Assembly (NCBI GenBank): GCA_963841695.1
Contig: CAWJDQ010000003.1
Coordinates: forward strand, 62,001 to 126,000
Length of the DNA: 64,000 bases
Direction: 5' to 3'
Source: RYN-230 sp963841695
Lineage (GTDB): Bacteria > Actinomycetota > Actinomycetes > Streptosporangiales > Streptosporangiaceae
A program made the position numbers and the translations under genes. Positions 7,867 to 18,100 of this stretch are shown piece after piece. Position 1 is the stretch's first letter, and each line of letters opens with the position of its first letter. A model generated the notes under the pieces. The model saw nothing but the letters and a program-made list of their open reading frames with translations. It made no database searches and was not told the origin of the DNA.

Positions 7867-9023
7867 CGGTCCGGCCGTGCCGGTGAACGGAGGTCGTGCT
7901 CCCCTCGACCGTTGTGGCCGGTTTCCACGCTTCCCAGGCCGCTATCGGCAGGCATCACCCCAGGCAGGTGAAACGTCCCAGGTGCCCCGGATCCCCCCGG
8001 ATCTTCCGGGGCATCCCGCTCCAGGAACCTGAGCCGGGCCGCGCGGGCATCCCAGGCGTACACCACTGCTGTCCCGGCGATCAGATCGTGCAGGGCCCGG
8101 CGATCTCGTTGCAGAAAAATACCGGCGAAGCCGAGCCCGCAGAGCAGGAAGCTCAGCGGGAAGGCCAGGGTGCGCACCGTCGCGCGGCGCGGGCCGGCCA
8201 CGGTACCGTCGGCCGCCACCACCTTGACCCCGAGCAGCGCCATGCCCAGGGTCTTGCCGCCCGCGCCCCAGGAGTACGCGAAGTAAAGGAACTCCCAGGC
8301 CACGTACAGGATCGCGACCGGCAGATCGTTCCGGTTCCAGGAGATGGCGTGCCCGGTGATGATGCTGGCCGCGAACGAGATCGCCGCCAGGGCCAGCATG
8401 AACACTCCCGTGCTGGCCCCCAGGTCCACCACGTAGGCGACGAACCTGGTGACCCCGCCCGCGAAATGCGGCCGCTGCGCGGGGCGGTCGCGCCGGAGCA
8501 GCCTGGCGACCCAGCGGGCCATCCATTCGTCCAGGCCCACCGCCTGGCTGCGGAGCACGTCCAGCGCGCCGCTCGCGACGCCGCCCGACGAGCGGGCAAT
8601 CATCGCGCCGAGATCGGTGTGCAGGGCCAGCGCGTCGAGGTCGATGCGCTGGGCGATGCTGTTCACGTCGATCCGGTCCGCGACCGCGTCCACGTCCACC
8701 CGGGCCAGCACCTGGTCGAGATCCACCTTGCCCAGCAGCCGGTCCACGTCGACCCGGTCCAGGATCCTGTCCACGTCGACCTGATCCACCAGCCGGTCCA
8801 CGTCCAACCGGTCCACCAGGCCGTTGACGTCTACCCGGTCCACCAGCTTGTTGACGTCCACCCGGTCCAGGATGGCGTCCGGGTCCACCCGCTGCACCAG
8901 GGCGTTGACGTCCAGGGTCCGGACCACCAGGTCGATCACCCGCTCGGCGGTCTTCTCGGCCAGCGCCTCGACCGGGTCGGTAATGCGCTTGCCCACCGAG
9001 CGCAAGCCTTGGAATGGGTCCAC
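7863..9023 (-). CDS. RDD family membrane protein with twelve N-terminal nonapeptide repeats
   Basis: A 386-residue protein. Residues 37-144 consist of twelve back-to-back nine-residue units with consensus [VIL]-D-V-[DN]-x-[LIV]-[VLA]-x-R, predicted to be amphipathic. Residues ~185-345 hold the RDD domain with three to four membrane helices. These include RFVAYVVDLGAS and WGAGGKTLGMALLGVKVVAADG, and near the end QRDRRALHDLIAGTAVVYA. RDD proteins are integral membrane proteins; some are Na+(K+)/H+ antiporters and most are uncharacterised. The repeat block carries alternating Asp and Arg and could form a charged helical or solenoid rod at the membrane surface. That is inference. Confidence 0.87.
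   Translation of the reverse strand: MDPFQGLRSVGKRITDPVEALAEKTAERVIDLVVRTLDVNALVQRVDPDAILDRVDVNKLVDRVDVNGLVDRLDVDRLVDQVDVDRILDRVDVDRLLGKVDLDQVLARVDVDAVADRIDVNSIAQRIDLDALALHTDLGAMIARSSGGVASGALDVLRSQAVGLDEWMARWVARLLRRDRPAQRPHFAGGVTRFVAYVVDLGASTGVFMLALAAISFAASIITGHAISWNRNDLPVAILYVAWEFLYFAYSWGAGGKTLGMALLGVKVVAADGTVAGPRRATVRTLAFPLSFLLCGLGFAGIFLQRDRRALHDLIAGTAVVYAWDARAARLRFLERDAPEDPGGSGAPGTFHLPGVMPADSGLGSVETGHNGRGEHDLRSPARPDR
8592..8915 (-). repeat. Twelve 27-bp tandem coding repeats (nonapeptide array)
   Basis: Twelve consecutive 27-base units encode nine-residue motifs such as VDVNKLVDR, VDVNGLVDR and VDVDRILDR without a single length irregularity. The middle units are the most alike, while the outer ones have diverged (TDLGAMIAR at the end). 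This indicates expansion by unit duplication followed by selection on the peptide pattern. Confidence 0.93.
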
Positions 9024-9252
9024 CGGGTTCAGCCCTTCGTCGTCATTGACGGCGCGAAGACCAGGATGCGGGCCAGGAACGCGCCGCAGGGGGCGGAGTT
9101 GGCCATCAGCCGTGCCACGATCCCCTCCCCTCCCGGGCCGGGTCGCGCGACCCCGCTCCCGCCTTCAGCTTGGACTTGCGCCGGGCCAGGAACAAGCCCG
9201 CGGCACAACAGCGGCCAGGACCGGCCGGCCGCCCGCCCCGGGCAGCACGGGT

Positions 9253-10674
9253 TCAGCCGCCGTGCTGGCCGGCGGCCTGCGGCCGGGCCGCGGTCGTCAC
9301 CGGAGGCCTGCCGATCAGCTCAATGAGACCGAGGACCACGAGCAGCAGGATGGCGAGGACCACGGCGACCATGGCGGTGGGGCGCCCCCAGAACACGAAG
9401 ATCACGGCGAACAGGGCCACCGCGCCGATGCGCAGCCCGGTCCGGTGCCGGTACGTCCACTGGCCCACTGGCCCGGTGCGCAGCCCGGCGCGCTCGCCGC
9501 TGGCCCGCAGCCAGCCCAGCCCGCCGCTGAACGCGCCGCGGGTCCGGACCGCGGTGACCGACGGGCCGGTGAAGAACGCGGCGATGGCCACGATCAGGCC
9601 GACGACCAGCAGCGTCCGCAGCCCGTCCTTGATGAAGCGGATCAGCGTGTCGTACAGGACCGCGGCCGCGTTGCTCGGCAGCACGCTGCTCGGCACGCTG
9701 TTCAGGTAGATACTGCGCGCGATGGCCAGCGCCACGCCGAGCAGCGCCATGGACGCGGCCAGGCCCAGCCCGGCGCCGATCAGCGCCCGGCGGTGACTGC
9801 GCGCGATGTAGATCCCGGCGGCCAGCAGCACCAGGGTCAGGATGGGCAGGACGATCTTCAGGTCGTTGAGGGCCCGGTAGCCACTCTGGGCCTTGACGAG
9901 TTCCTTGGCGGAGAACAGGGCGAACGTGGGGTTGACCGCCGGAATGCTGTTGACCAGCGTGAATCCCCGCGCGGCCAGGTCCTTCTTGACGATGTCGATG
10001 AACGGCCCGAGGTTCAGCACGACCTGGCCATTGCTGATCGTGATGGCCCCGCCGCCTTGTCCGGACAGGGCCTTGACCAGTTCGGCGTGGACGGTCCGGT
10101 TCACCCGCACCCACAAGGTCGCCACCTGCGGGCTCGCCACGATCTTGGCGACCTGGGTATGGATGAAACCACCCACCGCGCCCGCGAGCGAGCCGGAGAA
10201 CGTCTGCAGCAACGTGCCGACCCGGGGCAGGCCCTTGCTCTTCAGGGTCGCGGCCGCCTGGTTGGTCAGGGCCTGCACGTGGATCTGGGCGTTGATCTCG
10301 TTCGTGATCTTGTCGGTCAGCGCACCCTGGATCGCGGGCTCATGGATGAGCGGGGCCACGTTCTGCACGTAGCGGCCGGTGTCCGACACCTGGTTGGCGG
10401 TCCAGACCGCGAGCACAGAGACGGGGGCGAGGACACAGCCCAGGACGATCAGCACGGTCGCGACCGGGCCGCGCCAGCCGGGCCGGTGGCGCCGCCCCGC
10501 CTGGCCGCCAGAGGTGGCCCCAGGCCGGGGCGGGTGCGAGCGCAGGACCGCGACCTCGGCGCGCAGCCGTTCCAGCTCAGCCCGTTCGTCCGGGCCGAGT
10601 GAACCAGCGCCAGGAGAACCAGCGCCGGGGGTCGTCAGCCCATCCTGCGCCGCGCTATCGCCACCATCTGACAC
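9253..10674 (-). CDS. Conserved actinobacterial multi-pass membrane protein of unknown function
   Basis: A 473-residue protein. GTG 10674 was chosen because a perfect ggaggtggcca site precedes it. A short acidic/coiled N-terminus with AELERLRAEVAVL is followed by one membrane helix (VATVLIVLGCVLAPVSVLAV). Then comes a ~200-residue exported domain (NQVSDTGRYVQNVAPLIHEP through the STAKELVKAQ-like region), and then a cluster of four to five helices (ILTLVLLAAGIYIA; GLAASMALLGVALAIA; LLVVGLIVAIAAFF; VFWGRPTAMVAVV). Similar proteins occur across actinomycetes as hypothetical membrane proteins. I do not recognise a catalytic motif. About 230 bases without a gene separate it from the RDD gene. Confidence 0.8.
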   Translation of the reverse strand: MSDGGDSAAQDGLTTPGAGSPGAGSLGPDERAELERLRAEVAVLRSHPPRPGATSGGQAGRRHRPGWRGPVATVLIVLGCVLAPVSVLAVWTANQVSDTGRYVQNVAPLIHEPAIQGALTDKITNEINAQIHVQALTNQAAATLKSKGLPRVGTLLQTFSGSLAGAVGGFIHTQVAKIVASPQVATLWVRVNRTVHAELVKALSGQGGGAITISNGQVVLNLGPFIDIVKKDLAARGFTLVNSIPAVNPTFALFSAKELVKAQSGYRALNDLKIVLPILTLVLLAAGIYIARSHRRALIGAGLGLAASMALLGVALAIARSIYLNSVPSSVLPSNAAAVLYDTLIRFIKDGLRTLLVVGLIVAIAAFFTGPSVTAVRTRGAFSGGLGWLRASGERAGLRTGPVGQWTYRHRTGLRIGAVALFAVIFVFWGRPTAMVAVVLAILLLVVLGLIELIGRPPVTTAARPQAAGQHGG

Positions 10675-11115
10675 TGGCCACCTCCAGCTCCTGGCCAGGA
10701 GCGCTTGGAAGCCTGCCGCCGCGGGCACCTGTGCCCCCCGGTTGCGGGTGCCCCTCGGCGGCAGGCGAGATCACCGTCGCTGACCCGGCCCCCTGGTCGC
10801 CTCCCCCGTACCGGGTGAAAGACCAGCCAGGACCTCCGGGACCCGGCCCGCGGCGGCCGGACGGGCGGCCACTGTGTCCGGGCGTGTCCGGCTCTGGGCC
10901 CCGCAGGCGGGATCCGCCGGAGCCCGGATCGCCCGTCTTGCGGATGGCCCGGGCGGGGAGCGCCGGGAACACCTCACCCGCAGAGGGTGAGGTAGGCCGG
11001 CCGCCGGGCGGCCATAGTCCACCCAGGAGACAGAAGCGACCCAGCCGCATGAACTCCCGCCGGCTAGGGCGCGGCGACCCGGCTGCGGGTCGCATGACCT
11101 GGGAGGTAGGCGCCT
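10675..11115. other. Gene-free 440-bp divergent region with a long imperfect hairpin
   Basis: No credible coding frame on either strand. An inverted repeat pairs 10712-10729 with 10747-10765 (one mismatch, one bulge, 17-base loop). A smaller perfect 8-bp hairpin, cctcaccc/gggtgagg, lies at 10974-10994. The region separates the divergent membrane-protein gene (GTG 10674) and DUF6458 gene (GTG 11116), so it should hold both promoters. Confidence 0.5.
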
Positions 11116-11340
11116 GTGACTATCGGCGGAAGCGCGGCACTGATCATCATCGGTGCGATCCTCCGCTTCGCTGTCACCTGGACGCCCAAGAACGTCAACT
11201 TGCAGGTTATCGGCGTGATCTTGATGATCGGCGGGGTGGCGGGGCTGTGCGTCGCCATCGGCCTGATGGCCATGCGTCGGCGCGAGCGGGGTGCGGCCGA
11301 GGTGACTGAGCAGCGCCGTTACGTCGAACCGCCGAGGTAA
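11116..11340 (+). CDS. DUF6458-type small membrane protein
   Basis: A 74-residue protein. GTG 11116 follows a strong gggaggtagg ribosome site. Two hydrophobic helices (GGSAALIIIGAILRFAVTW and VIGVILMIGGVAGLCVAIGL) flank a short VNLQ turn, then a basic C-terminal tail. The pattern and length match the DUF6458 family of actinobacterial two-helix membrane proteins of unknown function. It stands alone between divergent and convergent neighbours. Confidence 0.82.
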   Translation: MTIGGSAALIIIGAILRFAVTWTPKNVNLQVIGVILMIGGVAGLCVAIGLMAMRRRERGAAEVTEQRRYVEPPR

Positions 11341-11421
11341 CCGCTGGGCGTGCCGGGGCGGCGATGACCGGGCAGGCACTTTCCGGGTCTATGACCTGGG
11401 TGCTGACGAATTCGGTGTGCG

Positions 11422-12393
11422 CTAGTCCCGTTCCTGATCGGCGGCCTGGTCCGGCCAGATGCCGATGTGGTCGGGCTCTTCCTCCAGCTGGACCCGGTTC
11501 CGCATGCGCAGGCGCGTGGTCATCTCGCGGGGGAGCTGAATGCGGCCCGCGCGGTCCAGCGTCGCGTACTCCCGCGCGTGCAGCGCAGTCTCGCCGTGCT
11601 CGTCGGTGGCCGCGCGCCGGATCGTCTCGCTGCTCGTCCGCCCGTCCCGGATCGCGAGCGTCCGGCGGACCTGCGCGGACACGGCCGGGTCGTGGGTGAC
11701 CACCAGCACCGTGACCCCAAGCCCGGTGTTAGCGGTCTGCAGGGCGGAAAACACATCCTGGGCGGTCGAGGAGTCCAGCTCGCCGGTGGGCTCGTCGGCC
11801 AGCAGCACCTCCGGCTCGTTGGCCAGCGCGGTAGCGATGGCGGCCCGCTGCTGCTCACCACCCGACAGCCGGTCCGGGGTCCGGTCCGCGCAGTACGCGA
11901 TGCCGAGCGTCTCCAGCAGCACGCTGGCGCGGCGCAGCCGCTCCCGGCGGCCACGCCGGCTGAGCCGCATCGGCAGCAGCACATTCTGCCGGGCCGTGAG
12001 GTAGGGCAGCAGGTTCCGCGACGTCTGCTGCCAGATGAAGCCGACGACGCCCCGCCGGTAGGCCAGCCGCGCCGCGGCCGTCATCGCGCCCAGGTTGCGG
12101 CCGGCCACCCACACCGCCCCCGCCGTCGGCGTGTCCAGCCCGGCGAGGATATTCATCAGCGTGGACTTCCCGCTGCCCGCCGCGCCGATCAGCGCGGTCA
12201 GCTCCCCCGCTTCAATCAGCAGGTCCAGCCCCTGCAAAGCCTGCACCTCAATGCCGTCCCCGGAGTAGATCCGGACCAGCCGGTCACACACGATCATCCC
12301 GTCCGCGCCGCTGAGGGGCTGATCCTGCGACATACCCCCGGTAGGCCTGCCATCCCCGGGGGGTGCTGGGGCGGTGCTGCCGGACTCGGTCAT
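11422..12393 (-). CDS. ABC transporter ATPase (MacB/LolD-like) with AbrB-like C-terminal extension
   Basis: A 323-residue protein starting at ATG 12393 behind ggagcc. It has Walker A GAAGSGKST, signature LSGGEQQRAAIA, Walker B VLLADEPTGE and the H-loop VVTHD, typical of ATPases driving FtsX/MacB-type permeases. Beyond the ATPase core, about residues 276-314 (YATLDRAGRIQLPREM through VQLEEEPDHIGIW) resemble a SpoVT/AbrB swapped-hairpin strand set, usually a DNA-binding or dimerisation module. This extension is not part of ordinary ATPases. It is the last gene of a four-gene operon and starts 14 bases after the upstream permease stop. Confidence 0.87.
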   Translation of the reverse strand: MTESGSTAPAPPGDGRPTGGMSQDQPLSGADGMIVCDRLVRIYSGDGIEVQALQGLDLLIEAGELTALIGAAGSGKSTLMNILAGLDTPTAGAVWVAGRNLGAMTAAARLAYRRGVVGFIWQQTSRNLLPYLTARQNVLLPMRLSRRGRRERLRRASVLLETLGIAYCADRTPDRLSGGEQQRAAIATALANEPEVLLADEPTGELDSSTAQDVFSALQTANTGLGVTVLVVTHDPAVSAQVRRTLAIRDGRTSSETIRRAATDEHGETALHAREYATLDRAGRIQLPREMTTRLRMRNRVQLEEEPDHIGIWPDQAADQERD

Positions 12394-12407
12394 CGGCCTG
12401 GGCTCCT

Positions 12408-15164
12408 TCAATCTTCGATCCGCAGCGCCCGGGCGCTGCCGCGGCGGTAGGTGATCACGGCCTGGGCGGCCAGGACGAGCAGCGAGGCCAGCACCAGCCC
12501 GATGGCCGCGGCGGCCAGCGGGAATGGGGCGGAAACCACCGTGACGCCCGGGCCGGCCTGGGTGAAGGCGGCCAGGTTCACCGACGGCCCGATCAGCGGC
12601 ACCAGCAGCCAGGCGCAGGCGGCACCCCCGATGGCGGCGGCTACCACCTCGGGGAGCATCTCGGCCACCAGCATGAGCTGAGCCTGCCAGCGCCGCAGCC
12701 CCATCGTCGCCATCCGGGCCAGCGTCATGTCCCGGGTTCGCGCGCCGAGCAGCAGCGACAGCACCAGGACCAGTGCGCCGAACCCAGCCGCCGCGGCCAT
12801 CCCCTGCGCGAGGGCCACCTGCGCCGCCTGAGGTACCGGCGCTCCGGTGATCGCGGCGAGGGCCGCGGAGCGCAGCATTACCGACCCGCCCGGCAGCTCG
12901 CGGCGGACGTCCGCGCGCAACTGGGCAGCATCCAGCCCGGAACCGTTCACCAGCATGAGGTTCGGCGCGGGCGCGGGTGACCCGAGCGCCCGCAGGGGCA
13001 GCACCACGACGGCGTCGGCACCGACGCCGGGGACACCGCCGATCCGGCCGGCCACCCGGATCGTCATGGTCTGGGTGCTGTCCAGGACGAGCTGGGCCGG
13101 TGCCGCGCCGATGAGCTGGGCGGCGGCGGCGTTGGCGGCCCCCGGCACGGCCGCGGCACCGTGCGCGGCGGTCCCCGACAGCGCGGCCACCGGGAACCGC
13201 ACGCCCGGCGCCTGGCCGGTCACTGCCGCATACCGGGCCGGGCTGACGAACACCGCGGTCAGCTCCTGCCCGCTGGCCGGCAGCGCCGCGGCACTGACCA
13301 CCCCGGTCGCGGTGGAGGCAACTCCCGGCAGGGAGGCAATCTGGCGCTGCAGCACCGCGGGGATTACCCCGCGGACGGGAGCTTCGATGACCGCGTCGGC
13401 GCCTACCTGCCGCCAGGATTCGGCCACCTGGCCACGGGTCACCGAAGCGCTGATCATGGCGGGGAACGCCACCATGGTGAGCACCAGCACCAGGGCGAAG
13501 GCCGGCAAGGCGGCGCCGGGCGGCGTACGGGTGGCCCGCGCCAGCCCGACGAACGCGGCCACCCCGCGCGAACGGCCCGCGAGCCGGGCCAGCACGCGGG
13601 CGGCGGGCGGGTAGCAGCGCAGCACGATGACGGCCACCGGGATGGCGAGGAGCACGGGCGCCGCGCTCGGGTACAGGGACGGGTTCCCGCTGGACAGGCC
13701 CTGCTTCCGCAGCACGATGAGCCCGCCGATCGCCGCGGCGACCAGCGCCGCCTCGAGCACGACCCGCCGGACTGCGCGCGCCCGCCCGCTCAGCCGGCTG
13801 GCTGGCCTGCCGGGGGCCGGAGCCGCCACCCGCTGCGGGAGCACGCTCATCGCCGCCGGCCCGGCCAGCGTCACCGCGATCGTGACGCCAGCCAGCCACC
13901 AGCTCACGCGATTGCCGCCGCCGGGGGTCAGCAGGATGGCCAGCGCCGCGGCCAGTGCCCCGGCGGCCACGGCGATGACTGCGCTGGCCCGCAAGACCAG
14001 CCAGGCAAGCTGGCGCAGCGCAGCGCCGCGCGCTCGCATCAGCGTGAACTCGGCGGCGCGGCGCTGCGCCACCAGCCGGGCGCCGAGCAGCACCACCACC
14101 GCGCCCATCACGGCCAGGCTGACGTACAGCAGCCCGAGCACCGGAGCCACGGCACTGTCCGCGGCGGCGAACGGGGCCAGGATGGCCGGGATCTGCGAGT
14201 TGACCGTCACCGCGACCGGCGGGACCGTGGACGGACAGGCCGTCGGGCACGTTTGCTGGCCCGGGCGCAAGTTGGCTGCGCCACCGCTGCTGAGCACCAG
14301 CCCGGTGGAGTTCAGGCCATTGATCCCCGCCTGCACCGCGCTCACCTGGTCCGCGGTGAGCCGGCCGAGGTCGGCTGGGACCACCCAGGTGAGCAGCATG
14401 AGGCTCTCGTTGAGGCCGGACACGGCCAGCGGGAGCCCGCCGGCGCCGATGAACAGCGCCCCGGCCCAGTGCGCGGGCCCGGACGACGTGCCCGCGATCA
14501 GCGTCGGCCGGGCCACCGCGGGATCGTCAGTCCAGAAGTCGGCCGCCGGGTGCACCGGCCGGATGATCCCCGTGATCACCAGCCGCACCGTCGGGCCCAT
14601 GCTCAGCCGGGTGCCGACCCGCAGGCCGAACCTGGCCGCGGTGGCGGTGGTCACCACGGCTTGCACCACGGCCCTCTGGCGGGGGGACGGCAGGCGCCCG
14701 GCCACGACATGGCTGTAGCGGGGCAACGCCGTGCGGTAGGTCACCTCGAACTGCGGCTGCCCGCGCCCGGCGGCGCGGGCCGCGCCGGTGACCGGTCCGT
14801 AGCCTGAGGTCAGGCCAGACCAGGGCGGCGGGTCGCTGGCTACCGGCATCCCGATCGCGGCCAGGCGCGACCGCAGGCGCGCGCCGATCGCGGTCATCTC
14901 GGGGCCCGGGCTCACGCCCGCGCTCAGGCTGAACGCACCCGATGCCGTCAGCAGGCCGATCGACCCGAGGACGGAGCTGTCCAGCGGCGACGCCGCGACC
15001 GTGTGCCGCAGCGCCCCGGTGCGCAAGGCGGTGCTGTCCCGTGGAATCGCCAGGCTGGCCAGCACCGAGGCGAACACGAGCAGGCCGAACGCGACGCTGG
15101 CGGCGGCCCCGGTGCCGGTCAGCGTGATCCAGGCGGCGCGCAGCCGCCGCCACGGCGTCCTCAT
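12408..15164 (-). CDS. FtsX-family ABC permease
   Basis: A 918-residue protein starting at ATG 15164, which overlaps the stop of the upstream permease by four bases. The N-terminal helix (AAASVAFGLLVFASVLASLA) is followed by a large extracytoplasmic domain and a helix cluster near residues 345-480. A second periplasmic-type domain and C-terminal helices (GFGALVLVLSLLLGARTRDM; LAAAAIGLVLASLLVLAA) follow. Two FtsX-like repeats are typical of the large actinobacterial MacB/LolC-like permeases. The cargo is unknown; such transporters often act as mechanotransmission or lipoprotein/lipid-handling systems. A CPTAC pair sits in the first outer domain. Confidence 0.85.
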   Translation of the reverse strand: MRTPWRRLRAAWITLTGTGAAASVAFGLLVFASVLASLAIPRDSTALRTGALRHTVAASPLDSSVLGSIGLLTASGAFSLSAGVSPGPEMTAIGARLRSRLAAIGMPVASDPPPWSGLTSGYGPVTGAARAAGRGQPQFEVTYRTALPRYSHVVAGRLPSPRQRAVVQAVVTTATAARFGLRVGTRLSMGPTVRLVITGIIRPVHPAADFWTDDPAVARPTLIAGTSSGPAHWAGALFIGAGGLPLAVSGLNESLMLLTWVVPADLGRLTADQVSAVQAGINGLNSTGLVLSSGGAANLRPGQQTCPTACPSTVPPVAVTVNSQIPAILAPFAAADSAVAPVLGLLYVSLAVMGAVVVLLGARLVAQRRAAEFTLMRARGAALRQLAWLVLRASAVIAVAAGALAAALAILLTPGGGNRVSWWLAGVTIAVTLAGPAAMSVLPQRVAAPAPGRPASRLSGRARAVRRVVLEAALVAAAIGGLIVLRKQGLSSGNPSLYPSAAPVLLAIPVAVIVLRCYPPAARVLARLAGRSRGVAAFVGLARATRTPPGAALPAFALVLVLTMVAFPAMISASVTRGQVAESWRQVGADAVIEAPVRGVIPAVLQRQIASLPGVASTATGVVSAAALPASGQELTAVFVSPARYAAVTGQAPGVRFPVAALSGTAAHGAAAVPGAANAAAAQLIGAAPAQLVLDSTQTMTIRVAGRIGGVPGVGADAVVVLPLRALGSPAPAPNLMLVNGSGLDAAQLRADVRRELPGGSVMLRSAALAAITGAPVPQAAQVALAQGMAAAAGFGALVLVLSLLLGARTRDMTLARMATMGLRRWQAQLMLVAEMLPEVVAAAIGGAACAWLLVPLIGPSVNLAAFTQAGPGVTVVSAPFPLAAAAIGLVLASLLVLAAQAVITYRRGSARALRIED

Positions 15165-18100
15165 CTCGCCTCCGCGCGCAACTGCACGGCCGGGTCCGGC
15201 CTGCGTGCGACGGACAGGGCAGCGGCGGCGACCGGCAGGGCCGCGGTGACCAGGGCCAGGGCAGCGGCCTGGCCGAGCGGCACCACGGCCAGGGCCGGCG
15301 GCACCGGGTTCGTCGCGCCAGTGCTGAGCGTGATGGCCGGCACCAGCAGCCGCGCCAGGCCGATACCGGCGAGCAGGCCCACGGCCGCGGCCGGAACGCT
15401 GAGCGCGAACTGCTCCAGGCACAGCTGACCGGCCTGGGCTCGCCGGCCCACACCCAGCGCGGCCAGCACGGCGCTCTGGGTCCGCCGCGTGCGGAGGCTG
15501 GCTGCGACGCTGACCGAGAATCCGAGCACGCCAAGCAGTAGCGCCGCCGCCCCGATAGCCAGCATGACCTGCCGGGGCGCCTTCAGCAGCGGATTGTGCA
15601 GCAGGGCCGCCTGCTGGCGGGCGCGGTCGGCGGTGGAGACCCCGGCCGGCAGGTGCGGTACCCGGCCGCCCCGGGTGCGCAGCCACACCCGGCTGACCGG
15701 CAAGGGCGCCCCCTGGCTGGCGGCGAGCACGTCGCTGACCGTCCCGAGGTCGGCAATCAGCGCCCGGTTCGGCCCGAACACCGTCGGGAACCGGGCCACC
15801 GAGGCCACGATCCGGACCGGGACCGAGGATCCGCCGACCGGGACCGAGACCGTGGATCCGGTATGCAGCCGGCCAGCCGCCAGGTAACCGCTGGTGGCGA
15901 TGGCCGGGACGATCTGGGACGGCGGCGGCACCGTGATCCCGACCACCCCGATGATGTTCTGGGGAGCGAGGAGCTCGTTGTTCATGATCGCGACCGACGG
16001 ATCGTGTCCGATAGTGAACGTGAGTTGCCGGCTTCCCCGGGGACGCCGTGCCAGGCCAGGACCGCTGGCCGTGTACCGTCGGCTGACGGCGAGGTCTGGA
16101 ACACGCCCGGCGGCCCGGTCGGCACGTACGGCGAGGATCCCGCGGCCTGCCACGCCGCCAGGGCGGCACCGTCGCGGAACGGCCGGCCGAACGGGCCGCT
16201 CGCCGTGTCGGCCACCGCGAGGGAGAAGAGGCTGAGGCTGGCGGTGGGGGCGGCCGACGGCCTCGCCGGGTGGTACAGCGGCAGGACATAGGTGAGGGAG
16301 AGGCCGAGCAGCCGCAGCGGGTAGCTGGCCCGCCGCGGGCCTGGCAGCGGGACGACCAGGGTATGCCGTTGGCCGTCGGCGGGCAGTACCCCGCCGGGCA
16401 GCGCGTAGCTGACGCCGTCGGCATCCTGGACCGAGGCGGTCACGGTGGCGGAGCCGAGTTCCCTGCGGATCGCCGCCGCGCTGGTGCCCCGGGCCGCCCC
16501 GAGCGTCGCGAGGATCTGCAGCCGGTCTGGCCGGCCGGGGAGCGGCAGCCCGGGCAGCCGCCGCGGGGTGATGCTCCGCCACAGCGAGCTCAGCGGGACC
16601 GGCGACAGATCGGGGCGGAGCATGATCGTCCTGCCCGCCGTGGCCGCGCCCAGGGCGATCAGCTGGCCTCCGTGGCCGATGCTGGCGATGCTGGCCGGCG
16701 TCGCGGCGGTGACACCGGGCTCCCCGATGATCGCCCTGGGGTCCAGCGGTATCCCGTCCGTGGTGTCCACCTGCACGTCCGAGCCCACCGCGAACGCGGC
16801 CTGGTCCGCTGCCGACCGCTGCCAGCTCGCCCACCCCGCCAGCGCCAGCGTGGTGGTGGCCGTCGCGACGACGACGAGCAGGACCGGTCCCGCCTGGCGG
16901 ATCGGCCGCCTGCCGATCTCCCAGCTCACCATGGCCGCGGCCAGCCGCCTGCCGCGCTCGGTGGCCCCGTCGGCCAGCCTGGCCAGCAGCGGAAGGGCAC
17001 GGAGCGGCACGAGCGCGACTGCGGCCAGTGCGAGCGCGGGAGCCACGGCGACCACGGGATCGATCCCGAGTGACCCCGCCGCCGGATGCGCGACCGCCGA
17101 ATAGCCGCGCAGTTGCCACACCGCGAGCGCCGCGAGCGCCACCACGGCCAGATCCCCGCCTGCCCAGGCGACGCCCGCGAGCCGGGCCTGCCGGCCCTGG
17201 CGGATCCTGGCCGCATCGGGGGTCCCGGCGCGCAGCGCCGGCCAGGCCATCACCGCGACGCACAGCGCCAGCATGACCAGTGCCGACAGCCACGCCAGCG
17301 GGCTGATCCGGCTGGCCTGGTAGCTGTCCAGGCGCAGGTGGCCCGCGCTGGCCAGCACGCCGGCGAGGCGAACACCGGCCAGCACGCCGACGACGCCGGC
17401 CACGGCGCCGATGACCAGAGCCTCGGCCAGCACCGGCCGCGTCAGCTGCCACCTGGTGGCGCCGCGTGCCCGCAGCAGCGCAGACTCCTGGTCCCGAAGA
17501 CTGGCCAGCAGCCGGGCGGCCAGCACCAGTCCCGCGGCGGAGACCAGCAGCAACTCCAGCGCGGCGATCGTGAACAGCGACCTGGCCAGCACGATGTTGC
17601 TGGCGATGCCGCCCAGGAGCTGCGGCAGGCGCGTGGTCACCTGAAGCCCGGACGGGAGGATCAAGGTGGTCAGCTTCGTCACCACCTGGCTGGTGCGGCC
17701 GGCCAGCGCGCCGATGTTCTGCCGGGCCATGACCGGCGCCGGCGGAAGCACGAACCACGAGGCCTGGCTCGCGGTGATGCCGCCGCTGAACGCCGCGGGG
17801 CTCACCACCGCGGGGCCGTAGGTGACGAGGGAACCCGGGGTGCCGACCCCCGGGATGACGGTGGTGCCGACCCCTGAGATGGCACTGGCGGAGGCCCCCG
17901 AGGAGGGCAGCTGGTCCAGCGTCCAGTACGGCGACGCCGGGTTCTTGGGCCGGAACAGGCCGGTGACGCGCAGCCCGGCCGCGGCCGGGCCAGACCGGAG
18001 GGCGGCTTTCAGCACCGAGCCCGGCGTCACGTGCAGCCGGCTGGCCACGGCTACCGGCAGCGCCACCGGGAGCGGCTGGCCGGGATGCGGCGGACCTGGC

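Noticed and set aside
8592..8915. 27-bp tandem repeats as a possible CRISPR array
   Set aside because: Units are contiguous without spacers, in frame with a protein, and code a regular nonapeptide.
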